DNA from: Marvinbryantia sp.
GTDB taxonomy: Bacteria > Bacillota > Clostridia > Lachnospirales > Lachnospiraceae
Direction of reading: 5' to 3'
Assembly (NCBI GenBank): GCA_016297895.1
Contig: JAEDFS010000019.1
Span: 1 to 32,525 of the forward strand
Length of the DNA: 32,525 bases
The first letter of the stretch is position 1; each line of letters begins with the position of its first letter. Below, piece after piece: positions 7,385-14,956 of this stretch. The position numbers and the translations under genes were made by a program. The notes beneath the pieces were generated by a model. That model ran no database searches, was not told the origin of the DNA, and was given only the letters and a program-made list of their open reading frames with translations.

Positions 7385-8863
7385 TTAATGCAGTACCCGT
7401 TTGTTTTCGTAACGGGGTTCTGAAGTATACTGGATATTCAGACGCTTGAAGGTCTTGATATCCACTGACGAAAGCATTACGGAAGTATGCACCTGACAGC
7501 CGGCCAGTCTGGGAAGCTGATCCAGGGCTTTCTGTGCCGCAACACTTTTTGCAGCGCTGGTAGAGAGGGCAATCAGGACTTCATCTGTGTGGAGTCTGGG
7601 ATTTTTGCTTCCGAGATAAGCGGTCTTCAGTTTCTGGATCGGTTCAATGGCAGCCGGTGAGATGACATGTTCTTCATGGTCGATCCCTGCCAGCTCTTTC
7701 AGCGCATTCAGAAGAAGAGCAGCGGAAGCGCCCAGCAGATCACTGGTCTTCCCGGTGATGATCTTTCCGTCCGGAAGCTCCATGGCGGCAGCGGGACTGC
7801 CGGTCTCTTCACTGCGTGCCAGGGCGGCAGATACTACCTTTCGGTCTGTTTTGCTGATACCGGCCTGCTTCATGATCAGTTCGATCTTGATGGCCTCTGA
7901 TTCCGTGCAGGAACCGTCTGCCAGCCCATTCAGGGCCTGATAATATCTTCGAATGATTTCCTGGCGGGAAGCCTCCTGGCAGACCTCATCATTGCAGATG
8001 CAGCATCCTGCCATATTCACTCCCATATCGGTGGGAGATTTGTAGGGACTCTCCCCGGCGATATTTTCAAAGATTGCATTTAAGACCGGGAAGATCTCTA
8101 CATCACGGTTATAGTTGACGGCAGTCTCTCCATAGGCTTCCAGATGGAAGGGATCGATCATATTGATGTCATTCAGGTCGGCAGTGGCTGCCTCATAAGC
8201 CAGATTCACCGGATGCTTCAGAGGAATGTTCCAGATGGGGAAGGTTTCGAATTTGGCATATCCGGCACGAACACCCCGTTTATATTCATGGTACAGCTGG
8301 GAAAGACAGGTAGCCATTTTTCCGCTTCCCGGTCCCGGAGCGGTAATCACCACAAGGGGGCGGGATGTCTCGATATAGTCATTTTTTCCGTAACCTTCAT
8401 CGCTGACGATGAGTGGAATGTTGCTGGGATATCCGTCAATCAGATAGTGAGTGTAGACCCTGATCCCAAGCTTCTGCAGACGGGAGCGGAACTGATCGGC
8501 ACTTCTCTGGCCTGCATATTGAGTGATTACAACGCTTCCTACGAAGAGACCCCGCTCTTCAAATACATCGATGAGACGGAGCACATCGGAGTCATAGGTG
8601 ATGCCCAGATCTCCGCGGATCTTGTTTTTCTCAATGTCACCGGCACTGATGACGATGACGATCTCAGCCTGATCGGCCAGCTGCATCAGCATCCGCAGCT
8701 TACTGTCCGGTTCAAATCCCGGCAGTACCCGGGAGGCATGGTAGTCATCGTACAGCTTGCCGCCGAATTCCAGATAAAGCTTGTCACCAAACTGACTGAT
8801 CCTGTTTTTAATATGTTCTGACTGCATGGTCAGATATTTGTTGTTGTCAAATCCAATGTTCAT
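7385..8863 (-). CDS. UPF0371 (DUF1846) family protein
   Basis: The 492-aa protein belongs to the DUF1846/UPF0371 family, which has structures but no firmly assigned function. It carries a P-loop-like stretch APGPGSGK (175-182) followed by MATCLSQLYHE, and conserved-looking blocks such as GMGVNMAG-type NMAGCCICND and a C-terminal ALSTSAAKSVAAQKAL. No signal peptide or membrane segment is seen. The start at 8863 has GAGG 9 nt upstream; an earlier in-frame start would add about 30 residues with no family character. It lies upstream of pyrG on the same strand, with a 182-bp gap that holds the pyrG promoter, so the genes need not be co-transcribed. No role is claimed. Confidence 0.9.
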   Translation of the reverse strand: MNIGFDNNKYLTMQSEHIKNRISQFGDKLYLEFGGKLYDDYHASRVLPGFEPDSKLRMLMQLADQAEIVIVISAGDIEKNKIRGDLGITYDSDVLRLIDVFEERGLFVGSVVITQYAGQRSADQFRSRLQKLGIRVYTHYLIDGYPSNIPLIVSDEGYGKNDYIETSRPLVVITAPGPGSGKMATCLSQLYHEYKRGVRAGYAKFETFPIWNIPLKHPVNLAYEAATADLNDINMIDPFHLEAYGETAVNYNRDVEIFPVLNAIFENIAGESPYKSPTDMGVNMAGCCICNDEVCQEASRQEIIRRYYQALNGLADGSCTESEAIKIELIMKQAGISKTDRKVVSAALARSEETGSPAAAMELPDGKIITGKTSDLLGASAALLLNALKELAGIDHEEHVISPAAIEPIQKLKTAYLGSKNPRLHTDEVLIALSTSAAKSVAAQKALDQLPRLAGCQVHTSVMLSSVDIKTFKRLNIQYTSEPRYENKRVLH

Positions 8864-9034
8864 GATTTTTTCCTCGAAGATTATGATGTTGCGGTAAGAA
8901 GACCGATAGAGACCGGTCTGCTCTTTACACACTATGATAAAATAATAACGCATCCGCCGTATTTTTACCAGAAGTTTTTGAGGGATTTTTAGAAATATTT
9001 AAGAAAAACAGAACGCATTTTTTGAAAGTCGTTA

Positions 9035-9063
9035 TTGATTTCTTAGACCAGAATCCTTATACT
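9035..9063 (+). promoter_or_regulatory. ftsH promoter
   Basis: TTGATT (9035-9040), a 17-bp spacer and TATACT (9058-9063), 64 bp before the ftsH start. Confidence 0.7.
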
Positions 9064-9127
9064 GATAGGTAAGCGGCAGATACGGCTGTATTTGCCGCAG
9101 CGTGTTTAGCGCAGGCAGGAGGAAAGA

Positions 9128-11098
9128 ATGGATAATAACCAGAATAACGGAAGGGATCCAAGAAAGAACCCTAACAATAAGCCGCCGAAGAACAGTCAGA
9201 CGATAGCAATTTTTCTGATCGTTACGGTGGTCACATTAATTATTATGGGAGTGTTCCAGGGAATGCTCAAGGGAAGCACGACCCAGGAGATCACCTATAA
9301 CAGATTTATGGAAATGCTGGAGGAAGGGAAAATAGCCAGCGTTGAGATTGAGTCCGGACAGTACGTGATCACACCGAAGAGTGAGGTAAATGTATTTAAT
9401 CTGTTCAATACGAACCGGGAATCGATCACTTATTATACCGGAGTGGTAAACGATCCGGATCTTACAAAAAAGCTGCTGGATGCAGGAGTAGATTTTAAAA
9501 AGGAAATTCCCGATGCGACGGCAAGCTTTATCTCGGACCTGCTGGTCATGATCTTTCCGCTTCTGATCATCTGGGTCATCATGGGATTTGCCATGAGAAA
9601 AATGTCCGGCGGCGGTGGCGTCATGGGCATCGGCAAGAATAAGGCCAGAGTGTATGCCCAGAAAGAGACCGGAGTCACCTTTAAAGATGTAGCGGGACAG
9701 GATGAAGCCAAGGAATCCCTGCAGGAAGTGGTGGATTTCCTGGAAAATCCCGGAAAATATTCCAAGATCGGAGCAAAGCTTCCCAAAGGAGCGCTTCTGG
9801 TGGGCCCGCCGGGGACAGGTAAGACTCTGCTGGCAAAAGCGGTGGCAGGAGAGGCGCATGCGCCGTTCTTCTCTCTGTCCGGTTCCGACTTTGTGGAAAT
9901 GTTCGTAGGTGTTGGTGCATCCAGAGTCCGGGAACTTTTTGAGGAAGCAAAGAAAAACGCTCCCTGTATTATTTTCATTGATGAGATCGATGCGATCGGA
10001 AAAAGCCGTGACAGCCATTTCGGCGGCGGAAATGATGAGCGGGAACAGACACTGAATCAGCTGCTTGCGGAAATGGACGGATTTGATACCGCTTCCGGTC
10101 TTCTGATCCTGGCAGCGACCAACCGTCCGGAGGTTCTGGACCAGGCACTGCTCCGTCCGGGACGTTTTGACCGAAGAGTCATCGTGGACAAACCGGACCT
10201 GAAGGGAAGAGTAGATGTTCTGAGAGTACATGCAAAAAATGTTCTGATGGACGATACCGTAGATCTGGAAGCCATTGCATTGGCTACCTCCGGTGCAGTG
10301 GGCTCTGATCTGGCCAATATGATCAATGAAGCAGCGATCCTGGCAGTAAAGAACGGAAGAAATGCAGTGAGTCAGTCAGACCTGTTTGAATCCGTGGAAG
10401 TGGTCCTGGTAGGAAAAGAAAAGAAGAACAAGATCCTCAGCAAAGAAGAGAGAAGGATCGTATCCTATCACGAAGTGGGCCATGCACTGGTCAGCGCTTT
10501 ACAGAAAGATTCGGAACCGGTACAGAAGATTACCATCGTACCGAGAACCATGGGTGCCCTGGGGTACGTCATGAATGTACCGGAAGAAGAAAAATTCCTG
10601 AATACCAAGGCAGAGATCAAGGCACGTCTTGTGGAATTTGTTGCCGGACGTGCAGCGGAAGAGCTGGTATTTGACAGTGTGACGACGGGAGCAGCCAATG
10701 ATATTGAACAGGCCACCAAGCTGGCAAGAGCGATGATCACACAGTATGGAATGTCTGAGAAATTCGGTATGGTAGGCCTGGAATCACCGGCAAACCAGTA
10801 TCTGGACGGACGGAACGTACTTAACTGCAGCGATGAGACAGCGGCGGAGATTGATCGGGAAGTGATGCGTGTCATCAAAGAGTCTTATGAGGAGGCTATG
10901 AATCTCCTGAAAGGTCACAGGGAGGCACTGGATAAGATCGCAGACTTCCTGATTGAGAAAGAAACGATCACCGGAAAAGAATTTATGGAGATCTTCCATC
11001 AGGTGGAAAATCCGGAACCGGCAGAGGCTGCTGAGTCGACGGAAACACAGGAATCGGAAGAGACAGAGGCTCAGGATGATGGGCCGGTACAGGAATGA
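9128..11098 (+). CDS. ftsH: ATP-dependent zinc metalloprotease FtsH
   Basis: FtsH is a hexameric membrane-bound AAA protease that degrades misfolded membrane proteins and some regulators. Membrane segments lie at about 25-47 and 135-155 with an extracytoplasmic domain between them. The AAA module has Walker A GPPGTGKT (226-233), Walker B IIFIDEID (281-288) and the second region of homology ending LLRPGRFDRR. The zinc site is HEVGH (448-452). At 656 aa the length is usual; the last 35 residues are an acidic E/T/A-rich tail. AGGAGG (9117-9122) precedes the ATG. A weak terminator follows and the antiporter gene comes 114 bp later. Confidence 0.98.
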   Translation: MDNNQNNGRDPRKNPNNKPPKNSQTIAIFLIVTVVTLIIMGVFQGMLKGSTTQEITYNRFMEMLEEGKIASVEIESGQYVITPKSEVNVFNLFNTNRESITYYTGVVNDPDLTKKLLDAGVDFKKEIPDATASFISDLLVMIFPLLIIWVIMGFAMRKMSGGGGVMGIGKNKARVYAQKETGVTFKDVAGQDEAKESLQEVVDFLENPGKYSKIGAKLPKGALLVGPPGTGKTLLAKAVAGEAHAPFFSLSGSDFVEMFVGVGASRVRELFEEAKKNAPCIIFIDEIDAIGKSRDSHFGGGNDEREQTLNQLLAEMDGFDTASGLLILAATNRPEVLDQALLRPGRFDRRVIVDKPDLKGRVDVLRVHAKNVLMDDTVDLEAIALATSGAVGSDLANMINEAAILAVKNGRNAVSQSDLFESVEVVLVGKEKKNKILSKEERRIVSYHEVGHALVSALQKDSEPVQKITIVPRTMGALGYVMNVPEEEKFLNTKAEIKARLVEFVAGRAAEELVFDSVTTGAANDIEQATKLARAMITQYGMSEKFGMVGLESPANQYLDGRNVLNCSDETAAEIDREVMRVIKESYEEAMNLLKGHREALDKIADFLIEKETITGKEFMEIFHQVENPEPAEAAESTETQESEETEAQDDGPVQE

Positions 11099-11112
11099 TA
11101 AGAAACAGAAAA

Positions 11113-11143
11113 AAAGACCCCGCAGCGAGCTGACGGGGTCTTT
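11113..11143 (+). terminator. Weak terminator after ftsH
   Basis: AAAGACCCCG (11113-11122) pairs perfectly with CGGGGTCTTT (11134-11143), but the following sequence is ACCCC, so the T run is only three bases. Some read-through into the antiporter gene is likely. Confidence 0.6.
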
Positions 11144-11212
11144 ACCCCGCCAGGATGCAGGAGTTATTCTTGAAACGACGGGTATGATAAAAGAGGGAAA
11201 AGAGGAGATATT

Positions 11213-12499
11213 ATGGAATTATTGTATGCAATCTCGATTGCGCTGGTGGCAGGCCTGTTCATGTCACGAATCATTAAGGTATTCAAGCTGCCGGCAGTAA
11301 CAGCTTACCTGATCGGAGGAATTCTGATCGGACCCTATGGGCTTGGAAGACTCGGAATCCAGGGTCTGGGATTTGTATCTCATGAAAATGTGGTACAGTA
11401 CAAACTGGTATCAGAGGTGGCCTTAGGATTTATTGCATTTTCCATAGGAAATGAATTCAGATTGGCTCAATTGAAAAAGACAGGAAGACAGGCAGTCGTC
11501 ACCGCCTTCTTTGAGGCTCTGTGTGCTACATTTCTGGTCACGCTGGTGATGATCGGCATGCATTTCATGCTGGGCGGAAAGATTTCTTTTTCAGTGGCAC
11601 TGCTTCTTGGAGCCATTGCAACAGCTACCGCACCGGCAGCTACGCTGATGGTCGTGCGTCAGTACAAAGCAAAGGGGCCTCTGACCGATATTCTGCTTCC
11701 AATCGTAGCCCTGGATGATGCCATTGCTCTGGCAGTGTTCGCTATATTCAGCGGTGTGGCGAAAGCTATGGGACAGGGGCAGCTGGATATGGTGTCCATC
11801 GTGGTTGCACCTCTGGTGGAGATTGCATGTTCCCTGCTGCTTGGAGCTTTATTGGGAGCGCTGCTGACATTCTGCGAGAAGTTCTTCTTTTCAAACAGCA
11901 AACGTCTTTCTCTCTGCCTTACCTTTGTATTTCTGGCAGTGGGAATTGCAATGAATGAATTTCCGCTCTTCGGACATAAGATTGGATTTTCCAGTCTTCT
12001 GGTCTGCATGATGCTGGGAACCGTATTCTGCAATACCTGTAAATTCTCAGAGGAACTGATGAGCAAGACAGACCAGTGGACGGCACCGGTATTCATTCTG
12101 TTTTTTGTGTTCAGCGGAGCGGAGCTGGAGTTCAGCGTATTCTCCGATATTGCCATTGTAGGAGTAGGGCTCATCTATATTTTCGTGCGGTGTGCAGGAA
12201 AATATCTGGGAGCATCTCTTGGATCCAGAATCATGGGATGTGACGGAAACATTGTAAAATATCTGGGAATCACACTGTTCCCACAGGCAGGGGTAGCCCT
12301 TGGAATGTCTCTGGCAGCAACCGAGACCATGGGAGAAGAGGGACTGCTGATCCGCAATATCACATTGTTTGCAGTTCTGATCTATGAGATGGTGGGACCG
12401 ATGATGACAAAGATCGCTCTGACAAAGGCAGGAGAAATTTCGGAAAAACCGGAGGTCATCAAGCAGGTGAATGTGGGAAAAGAACGACATGCAAAATAA
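11213..12499 (+). CDS. CPA2-family cation/proton antiporter (KefB/NapA-like)
   Basis: The 428-aa protein is almost wholly hydrophobic, with about 12 membrane segments. The pair of aspartates in VALDDAIALAVF and the preceding ATATAPAATLMV stretch match the ion-binding and unwound-helix regions of CPA2 Na+/H+ or K+/H+ exchangers. It lacks the C-terminal RCK/TrkA domain of Kef channels, ending in a short charged tail. It should exchange Na+ or K+ for protons across the membrane. The ATG follows GAGGGAAAAGAGGAG. No clear promoter stands between it and ftsH. Ion preference cannot be told from sequence. Confidence 0.9.
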   Translation: MELLYAISIALVAGLFMSRIIKVFKLPAVTAYLIGGILIGPYGLGRLGIQGLGFVSHENVVQYKLVSEVALGFIAFSIGNEFRLAQLKKTGRQAVVTAFFEALCATFLVTLVMIGMHFMLGGKISFSVALLLGAIATATAPAATLMVVRQYKAKGPLTDILLPIVALDDAIALAVFAIFSGVAKAMGQGQLDMVSIVVAPLVEIACSLLLGALLGALLTFCEKFFFSNSKRLSLCLTFVFLAVGIAMNEFPLFGHKIGFSSLLVCMMLGTVFCNTCKFSEELMSKTDQWTAPVFILFFVFSGAELEFSVFSDIAIVGVGLIYIFVRCAGKYLGASLGSRIMGCDGNIVKYLGITLFPQAGVALGMSLAATETMGEEGLLIRNITLFAVLIYEMVGPMMTKIALTKAGEISEKPEVIKQVNVGKERHAK

Positions 12500-12539
12500 G
12501 GCAAAAAAATAGAATCCGTCGGGATTCTATTTTTTTGCC
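12500..12539. terminator. Bidirectional terminator between antiporter and C39-like gene
   Basis: A perfect 18-bp stem (12500-12517 with 12522-12539) and a 4-nt loop. Arms contain A7 and T7, so it stops transcription on both strands between convergent genes. Confidence 0.92.
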
Positions 12540-12544
12540 TGAAA

Positions 12545-13672
12545 TTATCGGATCACTACAGCCATCTTTCCAAGTTTGTTGTAGATCCTTTCAAAAGAAG
12601 AGGCATTGCGCCATACCAGACCGCTTAAGGGGTCGTTGATCAGTACCTTGTTTTTCTTTTTATCATAACCGCACAGTACCACGCAGTGTTCATAACGATA
12701 GAAGGTCCAGGTTTTTCCCAAAGTATAATAGGTAGAGACACCAACAGGGTTCCACATATACATGGAGTTCCATACAATAACCGGAATGCCGTCATCGATA
12801 AAAGGATAAAGATTTTTCAGGCTGATACCTGTCATATCAGTGGCTTTCAATTTGGATTTCTTTTGCTTCAGATATTTATTTGCCGTATTGGTAAGCCCAG
12901 GTGCGTAGATTCCGGCTCCGGAGGAAGAAAAAGGATTTCCGGCGAAAGCAGTTACAAAGTTACTGCCGCTTCTTGGAAGATAACTGGAAGCAATCGTTGT
13001 TTTGGATAGATTGAATTTGTAATACTTCAGAACCATGGTCAGAGCTACCGATTCACATCCGGTGGGAAGCTCAGGATTCTGCCTGATGTTTTTCATTTTG
13101 ATGGTTTTTTTGGTTGCATTCGTATTCTGGGCAGAATCGGAAAGCTGTTTTCCGGTCCGGTATCCCTTGCTGTTGACGTAATAGCCGTCAACCCAGTTGT
13201 TTTTGGCAATATAAGTGGTATTTCTAAAGTAATAGGTTTTGGAACCAATGGTTTTCCATTCATTTCTGTAAACAGCACCGGAGGACGGACAGTAGTAGGT
13301 ATGGTTTTTATATGTAATCCAACCGGTTTTGCGTACACAGGAAGAATCGAAGAAATAACGTTTGCCGTCCAGTGTGACAAATTTGTTCTTGGCGAGGACT
13401 CCCTTGGAATCAGCATAATAGGTTTTCCCTTTGAAAGAAAACAGCTGGTCGGATATCATGATTCCTTCGGAATCAAAATAATAAGTTTTGCTTTTCAGTG
13501 TGACCAGGGCATTCTTTGTCAGTTTTCCTTTACTGTTGTAGTAATGGGTACCGGAATCGTCTTTTACCATCTGATTTTTGTACGTTGTTGCTGCCTGCAC
13601 GGTAGTGGGCAGGGCCAGAAGTAAAATGAGAAGAATAAAAAAAGGACACAGTTTACGGAAATTTTTTTTCAT
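12545..13672 (-). CDS. Secreted C39-like cysteine peptidase with wall-binding repeats
   Basis: A signal peptide (about 1-27) is followed by six or so glucan/choline-binding-type repeats (about 30-175, such as KTYYFDSEG and KRYFFDSS). A C-terminal C39_2-type papain-fold domain spans about 191-375. The candidate catalytic set is C206 in LPTGCESVAL, H329 in YEHCVVLCGYD and D347 in LINDP. Unlike the C39 domains of bacteriocin exporters, this one is not attached to an ABC transporter and should act at the cell surface. The repeats resemble those of the deacetylase at 4184, suggesting the same surface ligand. AAGGAGAG precedes the ATG and a good divergent promoter lies upstream. Substrate unknown. 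Confidence 0.88.
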   Translation of the reverse strand: MKKNFRKLCPFFILLILLLALPTTVQAATTYKNQMVKDDSGTHYYNSKGKLTKNALVTLKSKTYYFDSEGIMISDQLFSFKGKTYYADSKGVLAKNKFVTLDGKRYFFDSSCVRKTGWITYKNHTYYCPSSGAVYRNEWKTIGSKTYYFRNTTYIAKNNWVDGYYVNSKGYRTGKQLSDSAQNTNATKKTIKMKNIRQNPELPTGCESVALTMVLKYYKFNLSKTTIASSYLPRSGSNFVTAFAGNPFSSSGAGIYAPGLTNTANKYLKQKKSKLKATDMTGISLKNLYPFIDDGIPVIVWNSMYMWNPVGVSTYYTLGKTWTFYRYEHCVVLCGYDKKKNKVLINDPLSGLVWRNASSFERIYNKLGKMAVVIR

Positions 13673-13712
13673 GAATTGCTCTCCTTATGGTATGATAACT
13701 ATACTGTATAAT

Positions 13713-13741
13713 AATATAACATGAATCAGGAAAGTTGACAA
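13713..13741 (-). promoter_or_regulatory. Promoter of the C39-like peptidase gene
   Basis: On the minus strand TTGTCA (13736-13741), a 17-bp spacer and TATATT (13713-13718). The -35 element overlaps a TTGACA (13735-13740) on the plus strand facing the 13791 operon, though that one has no good -10. Confidence 0.65.
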
Positions 13742-13790
13742 TGCGGCAGAATCACCGAAAATAACAGAAGATACAGGGAGGAATGACCAA

Positions 13791-14018
13791 ATGAAGGAAT
13801 ACGAAGTAGTATGGGAGATTTTCAATCAGTGCGCCAATAATCAGATGAGAGATATTTTTTTTGAGGAGACAACGATCGCTGATGTGGAAGAATATGTGAA
13901 AAAGAAATTTGCGGGAAAAGAAGTGAGTTATGACAAAACGGTTCTGGAAAACGGAACGATCGTTTATGACATACTGGCTTCCGGCATGAAACAGAGAATC
14001 TCATTTACAGAAATTTGA
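13791..14018 (+). CDS. 75-aa protein of unknown function, first gene of the MoxR/VWA operon
   Basis: I do not recognise this protein. It is short, mixed alpha/beta in appearance and acidic, with an early hydrophobic/aromatic stretch (YEVVWEIFNQC) and no signal peptide or membrane helix. The ATG at 13791 has GGGAGG 8-13 nt upstream. Its stop codon is 14 bp before the start of the AAA ATPase gene, and the ATPase ribosome site AAAGGA overlaps its end, so the genes are very probably translated together. That linkage suggests an accessory or regulatory partner of the ATPase, which is inference only. Confidence 0.75.
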   Translation: MKEYEVVWEIFNQCANNQMRDIFFEETTIADVEEYVKKKFAGKEVSYDKTVLENGTIVYDILASGMKQRISFTEI

Positions 14019-14032
14019 AAGGATATCAGAAG

Positions 14033-14941
14033 ATGAATGATTGGATGACATTATATAGAGAGCAGGGAATCAGTGAGGGGCTGCTTCGGGATATCGAAAC
14101 CTTTCGCAGATCGTATCCAGTGGAGGAAAAGGTAAAAGAGAGGGTGATTTGCCCGGAGATCAGTTTTTACGGAAAGGAGATTTTTGAGATGGCGGCGGCA
14201 GCCCTGCTTCAGGGGGAACATATCCTTCTGTCGGGAACAAAGGCTACGGGAAAAAATGTGCTGGCGGAAAATCTGGCCTGGGTCTTTGGGAGACCTTCCT
14301 ATAATATCTCATTTAATATGAATACAGACAGTACGACCCTGATTGGAACCGATACGTTCCGTGATAATCAGGTATGTCTGCGGCCGGGACCGGTGTATGA
14401 CTGCGCAGTATACGGTGGATTTGGAATTTTCGATGAGATCAACATGGCAAAAAATGATGCGGTATCTGTTCTGCATGCAACTTTGGATTACCGCAGGATC
14501 ATCGATGTACCGGGATATGAGAAAATAAAACTTCACGATGCCGCCCGGTTTATCGGGACCATGAATTACGGATATGCGGGAACAAAGGAACTGAATGAGG
14601 CACTGGTCTCCAGGTTTCTGGTGATCGAGATGCCTCCCGTTGGGGAAGAGATGCTTCTTCATATATTAAAGGAAGCATTTCCGGAGGCTCCTCTTAAGGG
14701 GCTTGAACAGCTGACAGGACTTTTCATGGATTTGCAGCAGAAAGCGTCCCACAATGAGATCTCCACGAAGGCACTGGATCTTCGGGGGCTGATGGGAGCC
14801 ATCAAAACCATGAAGGCAGGACTTTCTCCAAGGAGAGCACTGGATATGGGAATCATTAATAAATGCTTTGACGTGTTTGAAAAAGAGATCGTACAGGACT
14901 TGGTGGAGACAAGGATATCGGATGACTGGAGTCTGTTCTAA
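14033..14941 (+). CDS. MoxR-type AAA ATPase (NorQ/CbbQ-like)
   Basis: MoxR ATPases act with a VWA partner to remodel or insert metal or cofactor into client enzymes. The 302-aa protein shows Walker A GTKATGKN (68-75), Walker B FDEIN (133-137), sensor-1 TMN (176-178) and an arginine-finger-like SRF (193-195). The last Walker A residue is N rather than the usual T or S, a notable change. The start at 14033 is preferred over an in-frame TTG at 14015 because AAAGGA (14018-14023) sits 9 nt before the ATG. The VWA gene follows after 15 bp. No obvious client enzyme is encoded next to the pair. Confidence 0.88.
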   Translation: MNDWMTLYREQGISEGLLRDIETFRRSYPVEEKVKERVICPEISFYGKEIFEMAAAALLQGEHILLSGTKATGKNVLAENLAWVFGRPSYNISFNMNTDSTTLIGTDTFRDNQVCLRPGPVYDCAVYGGFGIFDEINMAKNDAVSVLHATLDYRRIIDVPGYEKIKLHDAARFIGTMNYGYAGTKELNEALVSRFLVIEMPPVGEEMLLHILKEAFPEAPLKGLEQLTGLFMDLQQKASHNEISTKALDLRGLMGAIKTMKAGLSPRRALDMGIINKCFDVFEKEIVQDLVETRISDDWSLF

Positions 14942-14956
14942 GCGGATGGGTTGCGT

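Noticed and set aside
9236..10231. 331-codon minus-strand frame inside ftsH
   Set aside because: It lies fully opposite ftsH, has no ribosome site and no recognisable domain. Other long opposite-strand frames (14666-15775, 19729-20397, 21889-22857, 26968-27831) are rejected for the same reason.
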